64,000 bases of DNA from Chryseobacterium vrystaatense. GTDB lineage: Bacteria; Bacteroidota; Bacteroidia; Flavobacteriales; Weeksellaceae. This document shows positions 54,501 through 63,033 of this stretch, piece after piece; positions within the stretch are counted from its first letter, which is position 1, and the number at the start of each line of letters is the position of its first letter. Below the pieces are notes generated by a model. That model saw nothing but the letters and a program-made list of their open reading frames with translations, was not told the origin of the DNA and made no database searches. The stretch covers positions 124,001-188,000 of the forward strand of contig NZ_JPRI01000012.1 of the NCBI RefSeq assembly GCF_000737765.1. Direction: 5' to 3'. The position numbers were made by a program, and so were the translations under genes.

Positions 54501-54596
54501 GCAAATACCAGAAGAAACCCGCTTACGCCTGGAGTAGATTATTCTGCTTATCCGCGAAGCAGATTTATTTTATCAGGAATTGATATCACTTTCTAA
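51591..54596 (+). CDS. susC: SusC-family TonB-linked outer-membrane receptor
   Basis: Outer-membrane importer of pectin oligosaccharides, 1001 residues. The signal peptide ends at AMAQ (about 25). The TonB-box-like DDVVLVGYTKVSKKDV follows at once. The plug domain carries the SusC hallmarks VDIVVRGGNSITQSNAPLYI and SIFGSRGANGVVLITTKGG (near 137-155). The barrel occupies the remainder, ending SRFILSGIDITF with a terminal Phe. The carboxypeptidase-regulatory-like N-terminal extension found in most SusC proteins is absent. It forms the transport complex with SusD (10-base gap). Confidence 0.93.
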   Translation: MDKKVQSIKWLYLTVFLLPVLAMAQEKDKETKLDDVVLVGYTKVSKKDVTNAVSSVKGEALKDMPSTNAAEAIQGRLAGVQVSLSEGSPGADVDIVVRGGNSITQSNAPLYIVDGIQMDNALSILSPKEIESIEVLKDASSTSIFGSRGANGVVLITTKGGRKKAKTTINYNGFVGVRKIQNKIDVLDPYQYVLYQYEQYYKNGLETDITTFNTRYGTFDQLDKYKSMKKTDWQDKVFGREAFNFTHNVSVSGGSENSAFALTLNNVQEDGVMIGSAFKRSMANFKYDYDVSKKLSIGLNARYSRQMIYGAGTSASGSQSTNRLRNAIRYQPFEGGSSVDVDEFDPLFADQTNLVNPVLLANDEVKESGRNDLLLNATIDYKISKDFTFRSVIGYVQRDQLVNQFSGPVTTLARQNNDQPVVFLSNTQSRRITNTNTLNYRKTFGNHKLDLLAGQETVRTDGESMSINIKWFPKSSSAQEAFANVQLASPPSGMVQDAPKTMGDIDRLASFFGRANYIYKNKYIATVSMRADGSSVFQPGSNQWGYFPAASLAWKIKEENFLKENNSINELKLRLGFGKSGNNRIGAFLYDTFFTSSSDYGYAFGTSVTPGATTGNIMANPNVKWETASSYNAGLDFGFFKGRLYGTLDVYKTDTKDLLLLAKIPQTSGYEYQYQNSGSSENKGIELSMGSTIISKENFSWKIDANISSNRNTIKSLGNNASASANYYYYPSGWQNNLFDFLVQVGKPVGTYWGYVTAGRYEVSEFNYDATTQAYALKAGVASSSAVANGAKPIQPGDLKLKDINGDGVIDSNDMTDLGSAQPKFYGGFTQTFRYKNWDMSLLFNFSIGNKVYNANKIEYSTQYLYKDNNMLAEVADRWRWFDDAGVKVTDPTALAALNANTTMWTPPAGAYFLHSYAIEDGSFLRLNNVTVGFSLPKGSLEAIGVKNLRLYATVNNLFTITGYSGFDPEANTRRNPLTPGVDYSAYPRSRFILSGIDITF

Positions 54597-54606
54597 AACT
54601 AACCCT

Positions 54607-56442
54607 ATGAACAAAAATAAATTCTTAGCCATTTTCTTTTCTATCGTCGGTATGGCTTCTGTTTATTCATGCAGCGACTATTTAGAAGTAGAAAACTTAT
54701 CCAATACAGCAGAAAAACAACAATTCGACTCTGCATCAGATACCTTTGCAGCGCTGGTTGGAGTTTATAACAGTGCCATGGGTGACAATACCTATGGGCA
54801 GAGAATGAATCTTATTCTTAGCCAGTCTGGTGATGATTTCAGAACATCGGGAGATTACAATGCCAACGACAGACGGGGAATCAGCTGTTTTGGAGCAGTT
54901 CCTACCAATACGGAACTGTTAAGACCTTTCCTAGATACATATGCAGGAATCGAAAGAGCGAATCTTGTTATTAAAAATATTCCCATTTCCCCTGTTTATC
55001 AGACAGGATCTGCAGCGGACAAAAAGCTGATGGACAGATATCTGGGTGAAGCACTTACGTTAAGAGCTCAGTTTTATTATGATCTGATCAAAAACTGGGG
55101 TGATGTCCCTTTTCAGGAGATTCCTTCGGCAGATCTTGCGACTGTTTATTTACCTAAAACAGACCGTGATGTAATTTATGATAAAATCTTAGATGACCTG
55201 GCTAAAGCAGCCACATTGGTTCCATGGAAATCTGAAGGCGGAACAACTGCGCAGAGAATCTCCAAGGCTGCCGTTAAGGGCCTGAGAGCCAGAATAGCAT
55301 TAGCAAGAGCAGGATATTCTTTAAGAAGAAGCCCACAGCTTATGGCACAGGGTTCCAATCCTCAAAAATATTATCAGATCGCCTACGACGAATGCAGGGA
55401 TATCATCAATTCCGGAGAACATAAACTTAACCCCAGTTATGAAGGCCTTTTCAGATCATTGCACACGAATTCTCAGGATGCAACGAATGAGGTTATTTTT
55501 GCAGTGGGTGCTTTCGGAGGAAACTCAAGAACAGATTCCAAGATTGGATATTACAACGGATTAAGACATGATGATACAGACTGGAAGTCAGCAGGAGGTA
55601 TCAGTGCCATTCCAACGTATTTCTATGAATTCAGCAAATTTGACCTGAGAAGAGATGTGAATATTGCCATCTTCAGAGTAAGCACCACCAAGCAGGAAGA
55701 CCTTCAGACTTCTATCAACTGGAATGATGCTAAATTCAGAAAATCATGGACTAACATTACCGGTACTTCCCAGAATTTGGGAATTGACTGGCCATTGGTA
55801 AGGTATTCTGATATTCTGCTGATGTTTGCAGAAGCTGACAATGAATTGAATAACGGACCTTCTCAGGATGCTGTGAATGCCGTACTTTCTGTAAAGCAGA
55901 GGGCTTTTGCCGGAAACCTGGGACAGGTAGGCACAATACCAACGGGTAAAAATGATTTCTTCAATTTTATTGTAAAGGAAAGGATGCTGGAATTCGGAGG
56001 CGAAGGATTAAGAAAATATGACCTGATCCGCTGGAATCTTCTTGAAACGAAAATCAATGAAACCAGACAAAAGCTTACCGACTTTATGAATGGAGTTGGT
56101 GCCTATGCCAACGTTCCGGAATATATTTTCTACAAGAAACCGGCATCAAATGTCATCAATTATGTGCCATCGAAAACCGCACAGCAGAATGTACTGGACA
56201 TGGATCTTTACGTTAACGGAATTGCCAAAGCAGATGTTTTCTACAACCCGAATCAAAGTGTTGCAACCCCTTCCGGGTATACGAAAATCAACTGGAGGCT
56301 TGCTATGACCCAGCCTTACATCAGTGGGGATCCTATAAAAAGTTATGCGCACTATTTCCAGCCCAACAAAAGAGAACTTCTGCCGATAGCTCTGGACGTT
56401 GTGAATTCCAACTATAATCTCACGCAGGATTATGGTTATTAG
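54607..56442 (+). CDS. susD: SusD-family surface glycan-binding lipoprotein
   Basis: Surface lid of the SusCD complex, about 611 residues. The lipobox is VYSC (Cys near 21), followed by the usual SDYLEVENL start. TPR-like helices are evident, for example GEALTLRAQFYYDLIKNWGD (near 155), the conserved R-A-x-x-Y-x-x-L motif of SusD. The C-terminal part contains ERMLEFGGEGLRKYDLIRWN, also a SusD hallmark. It binds pectic oligosaccharides before import (context-based). The ATG at 54607 is used; the frame extends to 54580 but would overlap susC. Confidence 0.92.
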   Translation: MNKNKFLAIFFSIVGMASVYSCSDYLEVENLSNTAEKQQFDSASDTFAALVGVYNSAMGDNTYGQRMNLILSQSGDDFRTSGDYNANDRRGISCFGAVPTNTELLRPFLDTYAGIERANLVIKNIPISPVYQTGSAADKKLMDRYLGEALTLRAQFYYDLIKNWGDVPFQEIPSADLATVYLPKTDRDVIYDKILDDLAKAATLVPWKSEGGTTAQRISKAAVKGLRARIALARAGYSLRRSPQLMAQGSNPQKYYQIAYDECRDIINSGEHKLNPSYEGLFRSLHTNSQDATNEVIFAVGAFGGNSRTDSKIGYYNGLRHDDTDWKSAGGISAIPTYFYEFSKFDLRRDVNIAIFRVSTTKQEDLQTSINWNDAKFRKSWTNITGTSQNLGIDWPLVRYSDILLMFAEADNELNNGPSQDAVNAVLSVKQRAFAGNLGQVGTIPTGKNDFFNFIVKERMLEFGGEGLRKYDLIRWNLLETKINETRQKLTDFMNGVGAYANVPEYIFYKKPASNVINYVPSKTAQQNVLDMDLYVNGIAKADVFYNPNQSVATPSGYTKINWRLAMTQPYISGDPIKSYAHYFQPNKRELLPIALDVVNSNYNLTQDYGY

Positions 56443-56522
56443 ATACGTAGTTTCATATTCATATTAAATAAATACAGGCTTTCTCTTCACAGAGAGGTCT
56501 GTATTTTAAACAAAACAATTCA

Positions 56523-57545
56523 ATGAGAATTTCTGCTTTTATTAAAAAATTAAAAGGATTTGCTATTTTTCCGGGCATGCTGATCTGTCTCCTTTCTTTC
56601 AAAATTAATGATAAAATAATCGTGGTTTCGAAGGACGGAAAAGGCAATTTCACCACCATACAGCAAGCGGTTGATGCCGTTGAAAATGGTTCATCATCCA
56701 GAACAAAAATTTTTATTAGAGCCGGAGTTTATAAAGAAAAGATTATTATTCCTGAAACCAAAAGCGCTATGCTTATCGAAGGAGAAAGTCCTGAAAATAC
56801 TGTAATCACTTATGATGATTTCGCTTCAAAGAAGAATCAGGAAGGAAAAGAAATAGGCACAACGGGTTCAGCCACTCTTTTTATTTATTCAAATGATTTT
56901 ACAGCAAAGAATATTTCATTTGAAAACAGTTCGGGAAAGGTAGGGCAGGCCGTTGCCGTCCTGACAACTGGTGACAGAACAGCTTTTGAAAACTGCAGAT
57001 TCCTCGGGAATCAGGATACATTATATTTAAAGGGAACGCAGGACCTTACAGATAAGAGCAGATCCTCAAGAAATTATTTCAAAAACTGCTTTATCGAAGG
57101 CACCACGGATTATATTTTTGGGGCCGGAACGGCTGTTTTTGAAAGCTGTATTATTTATTCAAAAGAGAGTGCCTCTTATATAACTGCCGCGTCTACTCCA
57201 CAGGGTCAGGCTTTCGGATTTGTTTTTATTGATTCTAAAATCATTGGAAATGCCAATCAAAATTCAGTGTATCTCGGAAGACCCTGGAGACCTTTTGCCA
57301 AAACGGTATACATCAACTGCGAAATGAATTCTACTATCAGACCTGAAGGGTGGCACAACTGGAGCAAACCAGACGCTGAAAAGACAACCTTTTATGGAGA
57401 ATTTAATTCAAAAGGAAAAGGAGCCAATCCTTCAAAAAGAGTTTCGTGGTCGCATCAGATAAGCAAAGAAGACCAGAAACAATACACAGCAGAATATATT
57501 CTGAAAGGGAATGACAACTGGAACCTTAGAAAGAGTCTGCAATAA
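56523..57545 (+). CDS. Pectinesterase, CE8
   Basis: Removes methyl esters from homogalacturonan, opening it to lyases. It has 340 residues, a right-handed beta-helix. All active-site elements are present: Q142 in GQAVAV, Q164 and D165 in LGNQDTLY, D196 in TTDYIFG, and R253 in YLGRPWRP. The hydrophobic N-terminus (residues 10-27) should act as an export signal, although its cleavage site is not obvious. It follows susD by 80 bases with a small hairpin between. Confidence 0.92.
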   Translation: MRISAFIKKLKGFAIFPGMLICLLSFKINDKIIVVSKDGKGNFTTIQQAVDAVENGSSSRTKIFIRAGVYKEKIIIPETKSAMLIEGESPENTVITYDDFASKKNQEGKEIGTTGSATLFIYSNDFTAKNISFENSSGKVGQAVAVLTTGDRTAFENCRFLGNQDTLYLKGTQDLTDKSRSSRNYFKNCFIEGTTDYIFGAGTAVFESCIIYSKESASYITAASTPQGQAFGFVFIDSKIIGNANQNSVYLGRPWRPFAKTVYINCEMNSTIRPEGWHNWSKPDAEKTTFYGEFNSKGKGANPSKRVSWSHQISKEDQKQYTAEYILKGNDNWNLRKSLQ

Positions 57546-57570
57546 ATTTCAATATCAAGGGGTTTTAATC

Positions 57571-58986
57571 ATGAAAAAACAATTAACCAAGTTATTTACC
57601 ATAGGAATTATCTGCATTGCCACTGCCTCTGCCGAAGCTCAGAATGTTTTGAGTTTCCCGGGAGCAGAAGGTTTCGGGAGATATACAACCGGTGGACGCG
57701 GCGGAAAGGTTTATTGTGTGACGAAAACTTCGGATGACGGTACAGAAGGAACACTGAGATATGCTCTCAACCAGAAAGGTCCGAGATATATTGTTTTTAA
57801 AACAGGAGGGACCATCTATCTCCAGTCCCCTTTAAAAATACATGAAGGTGACGTAACCATTGCCGGACAGACTGCTCCCGGAGATGGAATTACGATTGCC
57901 AATTACGAAACTTTTGTAGCATCAGACAATGTTATCATCAGGTATATGAGATTCAGAATGGGAGATCAGAAACAATTTGAGGGTGATGCCTTTGGAGCAA
58001 GATTTATAAAAAATCTGATGGTGGATCATTGTTCAATGAGCTGGTCAACTGATGAAACAGTTTCCATTTACAACAATGAAAATACAACACTTCAATGGTG
58101 TATCATAGCAGAAAGTTTAAGAAATTCTGTTCATCAGAAAGGAGCGCACGGATATGGTGGAATTGCCGGAGGAAAATCGGCCTCTTTTCATCATAATCTA
58201 TATGCCCATCACGACAGCCGAAATCCGAGACTGGGAGAATATGCCGGAAGTCAATTTGCCTTAACAGATCTTACCGATTTCAGAAATAATGTTATTTATA
58301 ACTGGGGGCACAACAGTATCTATGGAGGCGAAGCAATGAATGTGAATATCATCAATAATTATTATAAACCAGGTCCTGCAACGATAACGAAGCAGAGAAT
58401 TATTGCGATTGATAAAAATGAAAAACCGGAAACAGAAGTATACAATATCTGGGGGAAATATTACATCTCCGGAAATGTGATTGAAGGAAATCCGGAAGTT
58501 ACCCGGAACAACTGGACGGAAGGAGTTTTCAGTCAGATGAAACCTTCCTATCACCTGACCGATCAGGACAGGAATTCCATTAAAATCAATCGGCCCCATG
58601 ATATTCAGGATAACATAAAGACCTATTCTGCGAAAGAGGCTTATACGAAAATTTTAAAGTTGGGAGGAGCAAGTCTGATTAGAGATGCAGTAGATCTGCA
58701 TATATTAAAAGATGTCAGAAAAGGAAACTTCACCTACGAGGGGTCCAAAGGAAGTACCAACGGAATCATTGATTCTCAAAACGATGTCGGTGGTTATCCA
58801 AAATTGAAGGCAGGAACACCTCTACCCGATTCTGACAGCGATGGAATGCCCGATTCATGGGAAATAAAACACGGTCTAAACCCCAAATCAGCTAATGCAA
58901 ACGGAAGAAATCTAGATAAAGATTACGACAATATAGAGGTGTACCTCAATGATATAGTAAATCCAATAACCGGGGAGCAAAACTAA
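57571..58986 (+). CDS. Pectate lyase, PL1-like
   Basis: Secreted polysaccharide lyase of 471 residues cleaving de-esterified homogalacturonan by beta-elimination. The signal peptide ends at AEAQ (24). The parallel beta-helix starts SFPGAEGFGRYTTGGRGGK. Calcium- and substrate-binding segments are VDHCSMSWSTDE (151-162) and HHNLYAHHDSRNPRL (207-221), where the RNPR Arg matches the catalytic region of PL1. The C-terminus has a calcium-loop motif, DSDSDGMPDSWEIKHGLNP, like thrombospondin type 3 repeats. The ATG at 57571 is chosen because the upstream extension overlaps the pectinesterase gene and lacks a signal. Confidence 0.9.
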   Translation: MKKQLTKLFTIGIICIATASAEAQNVLSFPGAEGFGRYTTGGRGGKVYCVTKTSDDGTEGTLRYALNQKGPRYIVFKTGGTIYLQSPLKIHEGDVTIAGQTAPGDGITIANYETFVASDNVIIRYMRFRMGDQKQFEGDAFGARFIKNLMVDHCSMSWSTDETVSIYNNENTTLQWCIIAESLRNSVHQKGAHGYGGIAGGKSASFHHNLYAHHDSRNPRLGEYAGSQFALTDLTDFRNNVIYNWGHNSIYGGEAMNVNIINNYYKPGPATITKQRIIAIDKNEKPETEVYNIWGKYYISGNVIEGNPEVTRNNWTEGVFSQMKPSYHLTDQDRNSIKINRPHDIQDNIKTYSAKEAYTKILKLGGASLIRDAVDLHILKDVRKGNFTYEGSKGSTNGIIDSQNDVGGYPKLKAGTPLPDSDSDGMPDSWEIKHGLNPKSANANGRNLDKDYDNIEVYLNDIVNPITGEQN

Positions 58987-58991
58987 TAACC

Positions 58992-60041
58992 ATGAAAACT
59001 TTTGTTAAACCCGGTTATATAATAAAAATGATTATGTCAAAATTGAAATTCAGTCTATTCAAAATAGGTGCAGCAGGAGTATTCATGAGTTCTGTAGTAT
59101 TACAGGCTCAAACTTCTGTCATTGAAAAAATACGGAAAAATCATAAAACCCCTTTTTCTTATGCTGAGCTTTCGGTAAAAGAAGGCGGACAATGGGAAGG
59201 AGATCAATACATCGGCGGTACTTTCAAAAATATTCAGGAACTCACTCTACCTGCAGAACATACGGATCATTCTACCTACATCAGATATGAGGGTATCGGA
59301 CTGGAAAATAACCAGATTGGCTACAGGCTTTATCTGGACTGGAGGAATGCAACCGATATTTTCGGTAAAAAAGTAAGCACGCTGGTTTTACCGGAGGTCG
59401 GTCAGGACGGTTTCGAATCTTATCATCATGATGCTCCGTGGGGGCAGGATATTCTGAAGTCCGGACGTACCATTGGGATCGGTTCTTATGGAAGGTATGA
59501 CGAGCAGAATGACTACGTGGAAACGTTCAAAACGGTAAAAAATACAACCGCTAAAGTCAGTAATGAACAAGACAAATCTTTCGCAATCATCAATTATAAA
59601 GGCTGGAAAACCTGGGGTACCGCGGTAGATCTTCAGTCAAAACTGACCATTTTTCCCAAAGACCGTTTTGTAAAGGTAGATTTGTCTTTGAGCAATACCC
59701 TTTCCGGATTGTGTACAGGAATTGTGGCTATTAAAAATATTCCTGTGAAACAGGGAATCAGTAACAATAAAAAATGGGCCTACATCGCCACCTACGGAAA
59801 CCAGACTGAAACTAAAAAAGACGATCGTCTGGGAATGGCCATCTTCTACCCTGTTGAAAGTTTTGACAAATACGTGAAAACAAAATCTACTCACACTGTG
59901 GTTTTCAGGAAAACAAAAAACGTTTCCTATTACTTTTTGGGAGCATGGTCCCTTGAGCCCAGCGGATTGACCACTGAAGAATCTTTTTACCAGGATCTGG
60001 AGAAAAAACTGGAGATTTTAGATAAAAATAATCAACTTTAA
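58992..60041 (+). CDS. DUF4861 domain protein
   Basis: Exported protein of 349 residues; the signal region ends at VLQAQ (about 40) and the true start may be a downstream Met (59028 or 59034). The mature domain is beta-rich, with GGQWEGDQYIGGTFKNIQEL, YIRYEGIGLENNQIGYRLYL and HHDAPWGQDILKSGRTIGIG. Conserved His, Asp and Trp residues could form an active site. DUF4861 genes are repeatedly found in pectin and rhamnogalacturonan loci, but no activity is known to me. It lies between the PL1 and GH105 genes with short gaps (5 and 13 bases). Confidence 0.78.
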   Translation: MKTFVKPGYIIKMIMSKLKFSLFKIGAAGVFMSSVVLQAQTSVIEKIRKNHKTPFSYAELSVKEGGQWEGDQYIGGTFKNIQELTLPAEHTDHSTYIRYEGIGLENNQIGYRLYLDWRNATDIFGKKVSTLVLPEVGQDGFESYHHDAPWGQDILKSGRTIGIGSYGRYDEQNDYVETFKTVKNTTAKVSNEQDKSFAIINYKGWKTWGTAVDLQSKLTIFPKDRFVKVDLSLSNTLSGLCTGIVAIKNIPVKQGISNNKKWAYIATYGNQTETKKDDRLGMAIFYPVESFDKYVKTKSTHTVVFRKTKNVSYYFLGAWSLEPSGLTTEESFYQDLEKKLEILDKNNQL

Positions 60042-60054
60042 AGTTTGAAATAAA

Positions 60055-61314
60055 ATGAATTTTATTAATCATAAAATCAAAATATATGCATTGGCAGTCA
60101 TGGGTTCAGGGATATTCCTGGCCTGTGCTCAAACCGGAAATGCCGTCTCTTCAAAAATTACCGCTGAACAATCAAAATCAGGAAAGATAATTCCCGCTCA
60201 CCTCAAATGGTCAGAAAGAATGCTGCGATCCGAGATCAGCAGATTCCCTGAGGCATGGATGCTTGATTACAATAAAAATCCAAAGTGGAGCTACCCTACC
60301 GCCATTGTACTGGAAGGGGCAGAAAGGTTATACAAAAAGACAGGTAATAAAGAATACTACAACTACATTACCCGATTTGGTGATACGATGGTAAAAGAAG
60401 ACGGAACTATTGTTTCATACGACCTTAGCAAGTATAATATCGATATGCTGAACTGCGGAAATGTTTTAATTTACCTTTATCAGCAGGAGAAAAAAGAAAA
60501 ATATCTAAGGGCATTACAAACGCTGCGGTCACAAATCGACGGACAGCCCAGAACATCAGAAGGCGGTTTCTGGCATAAGAAAATCTATCCTGACCAAATG
60601 TGGCTCGATGGATTGTACATGGGCGAACCGTTTTATGCCAATTACACCCACGAGTTTTCAAAAGGAGCCGATGCTGAAAAAGCGTACGACGATATTATCA
60701 ATCAGTTTGATTTAATTCAAAAACATCTTTCAGATCAAAAAACAGGTCTGTTGTATCACGCATGGGATGAAAGCAGAGAACAGGCATGGGCGAGTAAAAA
60801 AACCGGGCTTTCACCTCATTTCTGGTCAAGAGCTATGGGCTGGTACGGAATGGCTATGGTAGATGTACTGGATTATCTTCCACAAAATCATCCGGGAAGA
60901 AAAAAATTAATTTCTTACTTAAAATCTTACACCGACGCGGTCATCAAAGTTCAGGATAAAGAAACAGGGCTTTGGTACCAGGTTTTGGATAAAGGCGGAG
61001 AAAAAGGAAATTATCTCGAAGCGACAGGATCATCCATGTTTGTCTATACGATCATCAAATCTGTCAACAAAGGTTATCTTCCGAAATCCTATAAAACTTA
61101 CGCTAAAAAAGGCTACGACGGAATCATTGATAATCTGATCACCGTTGACGAAAACGGACTGGTAAGCTTAAATAAATGCTGCGCAGTGGCAGGTTTGGGA
61201 GGAACACCTTACCGAAGCGGCTCCTACGAATATTATATCAGTGAGGAAGTCCGGTCCAATGATCCGAAAGGAACGGGACCTTTTATCCTGGCAAGTTTAG
61301 AATTTGAACAGTAA
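60055..61314 (+). CDS. Unsaturated rhamnogalacturonyl/galacturonyl hydrolase, GH105
   Basis: Lipoprotein of 419 residues; lipobox FLAC. The (alpha/alpha)6 barrel removes the unsaturated uronic acid left at the non-reducing end by lyases. Diagnostic segments are YDLSKYNIDMLNCGNVLIYL, PDQMWLDGLYMGEPFYANY (near 180-200, general acid/base Asp in WLDGLYM) and LSPHFWSRAMGWYGMAMVDV (near 255). The product feeds KduI after import. It is 13 bases after the DUF4861 gene and 4 bases before the GH43 gene. Confidence 0.9.
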   Translation: MNFINHKIKIYALAVMGSGIFLACAQTGNAVSSKITAEQSKSGKIIPAHLKWSERMLRSEISRFPEAWMLDYNKNPKWSYPTAIVLEGAERLYKKTGNKEYYNYITRFGDTMVKEDGTIVSYDLSKYNIDMLNCGNVLIYLYQQEKKEKYLRALQTLRSQIDGQPRTSEGGFWHKKIYPDQMWLDGLYMGEPFYANYTHEFSKGADAEKAYDDIINQFDLIQKHLSDQKTGLLYHAWDESREQAWASKKTGLSPHFWSRAMGWYGMAMVDVLDYLPQNHPGRKKLISYLKSYTDAVIKVQDKETGLWYQVLDKGGEKGNYLEATGSSMFVYTIIKSVNKGYLPKSYKTYAKKGYDGIIDNLITVDENGLVSLNKCCAVAGLGGTPYRSGSYEYYISEEVRSNDPKGTGPFILASLEFEQ

Positions 61315-61318
61315 TCTG

Positions 61319-62959
61319 ATGATAAGAAACATTTTAGGCAGCGCAGCCATCACTGTAATTTCAGCTGCATCAACATATTTTACCGCACAGGAAAAACCAT
61401 ACGTCTCTGAAGTATGGACTGCAGATCAGGGGAAAAATTATAAAAACCCTATTCTTTACGCAGATTATTCTGATCCGGATGCCATACGTGTAGGGACCGA
61501 TTATTATATGACCGCTTCCAGTTTCAATGAAGCGCCGGGGCTGCCGATTCTTCATTCAAAAGATATGGTCAACTGGAAACTGGTGAATTATGCTGTTCAC
61601 GATATCCTTCCGTCAGAACATTTTTCTACCCCCAAAAGAGGTGATGGTATTTGGGCACCCAGCATAAGATTTCATAAAGGAGAGTTCTACATTTATTGGG
61701 GCGATCCCGATTTCGGAATTTATATGGTAAAAACCAAAGATCCTCTTGGAGTATGGGAAAAACCGGTTCTGGTTATGGAAGGAAAAGGATTGATTGATTC
61801 CTGTCCTTTTTGGGATGAGGATGGAACTGCCTATTTGGTTCATGGTTGGGCGGGAAGCCGTGCAGGAGTTAAAAGTTTGCTTTCTGTTAATAAAATGAAT
61901 CCTGAAGGAACAAAAGTTCTGGATAAAGGAGTACACGTCTTTGATGGTCACGATGCACATCCAACGGTGGAAGGTCCCAAAATGTATAAAAGAAACGGCT
62001 ATTATTATATTTTTGCTCCGGCAGGAGGCGTTGCTACAGGATGGCAATTGGTCCTGAGATCCAAAAACATTTACGGTCCCTATGAAGAAAAAACAGTATT
62101 GGAACAGGGCTCAACAAAGATCAATGGACCGCATCAGGGAGCCTGGGTAGATACACCTTCCGGTGAAGACTGGTTTTATCATTTTCAGGATGCCGATGCT
62201 TACGGGAGAATCGTCCATCTGCAACCTATGAAATGGGAAAAAGACTGGCCTGTCATCGGAACTGACACGGATAAAAACGGAATCGGAGAACCTGTTTCAA
62301 CCTATAAAAAACCAAATATTGGGGAGTCCTACCCTGTTGTTACGCCTCCTGAAACGGATGAATTTGATGGTGAAAAATTAGGACTTCAATGGCAATGGAG
62401 TGCCAATGAAAATATTGTTTGGTCGTCTAAACTTCCGGGACAGAAATTTTTAAGACTATTTTCCATGAAAGTGAAGGAAGGTGAAAAAAGCCTATGGAAT
62501 GTTCCCAATGTATTGACCCAAAAGTTTCCGGCACCATATTTCACCGCATCAACGAAAGTTAAATTAACTCCGGAAGATGCCAAGGAAGGTAAAACTGCCG
62601 GATTAGTGATTATGGGAACAGACCATGAATCCATAGTGATTACCAATAAACCTGACGGATATTATGTACAGCTCAGAAGAGCAGAAAAGGCAGACAAGGG
62701 CGGAGACGAAAAAGTTGTATTTGAAACTAAATTAAAAGGAAATGAAGTATATCTAAAAGTACATGTAAAAGAACCCAACGGCCTATGTCAGTTCAGCTAC
62801 AGCGAAAATGGAAAGACTTTTCTTAAAGCTGGTGAAGTTTTTCAGGCAAAACCGGGAAAATGGATTGGGGCTAAAGTAGGTCTCTACAGCATAAGCACAG
62901 CTCAAGTACCCCGTGGCGGATATGCTGATTTCGACTGGTTTAGAATTACAAAAAATTAG
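61319..62959 (+). CDS. Glycoside hydrolase family 43 with C-terminal sandwich domain
   Basis: Exported enzyme of 546 residues; a signal peptide covers about the first 23. The five-bladed propeller starts NPILYADYSDPDAIRVGTDY, with the catalytic base Asp in DPDAI. The transition-state Asp is in GLIDSCPFWDEDG and the acid Glu in HPTVEGPKMYKR. A beta-sandwich of about 200 residues follows (TDEFDGEKLGLQWQWSANEN onward), as in xylosidase/arabinofuranosidase-type GH43. In this locus it probably trims arabinan or galactan side chains of rhamnogalacturonan I. The ATG at 61319 lies after the GH105 stop; the longer frame starts with TTG. Confidence 0.88.
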   Translation: MIRNILGSAAITVISAASTYFTAQEKPYVSEVWTADQGKNYKNPILYADYSDPDAIRVGTDYYMTASSFNEAPGLPILHSKDMVNWKLVNYAVHDILPSEHFSTPKRGDGIWAPSIRFHKGEFYIYWGDPDFGIYMVKTKDPLGVWEKPVLVMEGKGLIDSCPFWDEDGTAYLVHGWAGSRAGVKSLLSVNKMNPEGTKVLDKGVHVFDGHDAHPTVEGPKMYKRNGYYYIFAPAGGVATGWQLVLRSKNIYGPYEEKTVLEQGSTKINGPHQGAWVDTPSGEDWFYHFQDADAYGRIVHLQPMKWEKDWPVIGTDTDKNGIGEPVSTYKKPNIGESYPVVTPPETDEFDGEKLGLQWQWSANENIVWSSKLPGQKFLRLFSMKVKEGEKSLWNVPNVLTQKFPAPYFTASTKVKLTPEDAKEGKTAGLVIMGTDHESIVITNKPDGYYVQLRRAEKADKGGDEKVVFETKLKGNEVYLKVHVKEPNGLCQFSYSENGKTFLKAGEVFQAKPGKWIGAKVGLYSISTAQVPRGGYADFDWFRITKN

Positions 62960-63033
62960 ATTAAAGAATGAGGAATGGCCATCGCAAATTTAAAAAATAT
63001 GAAGCTTTGCGATGACCAGCAAATGTATAAGTC

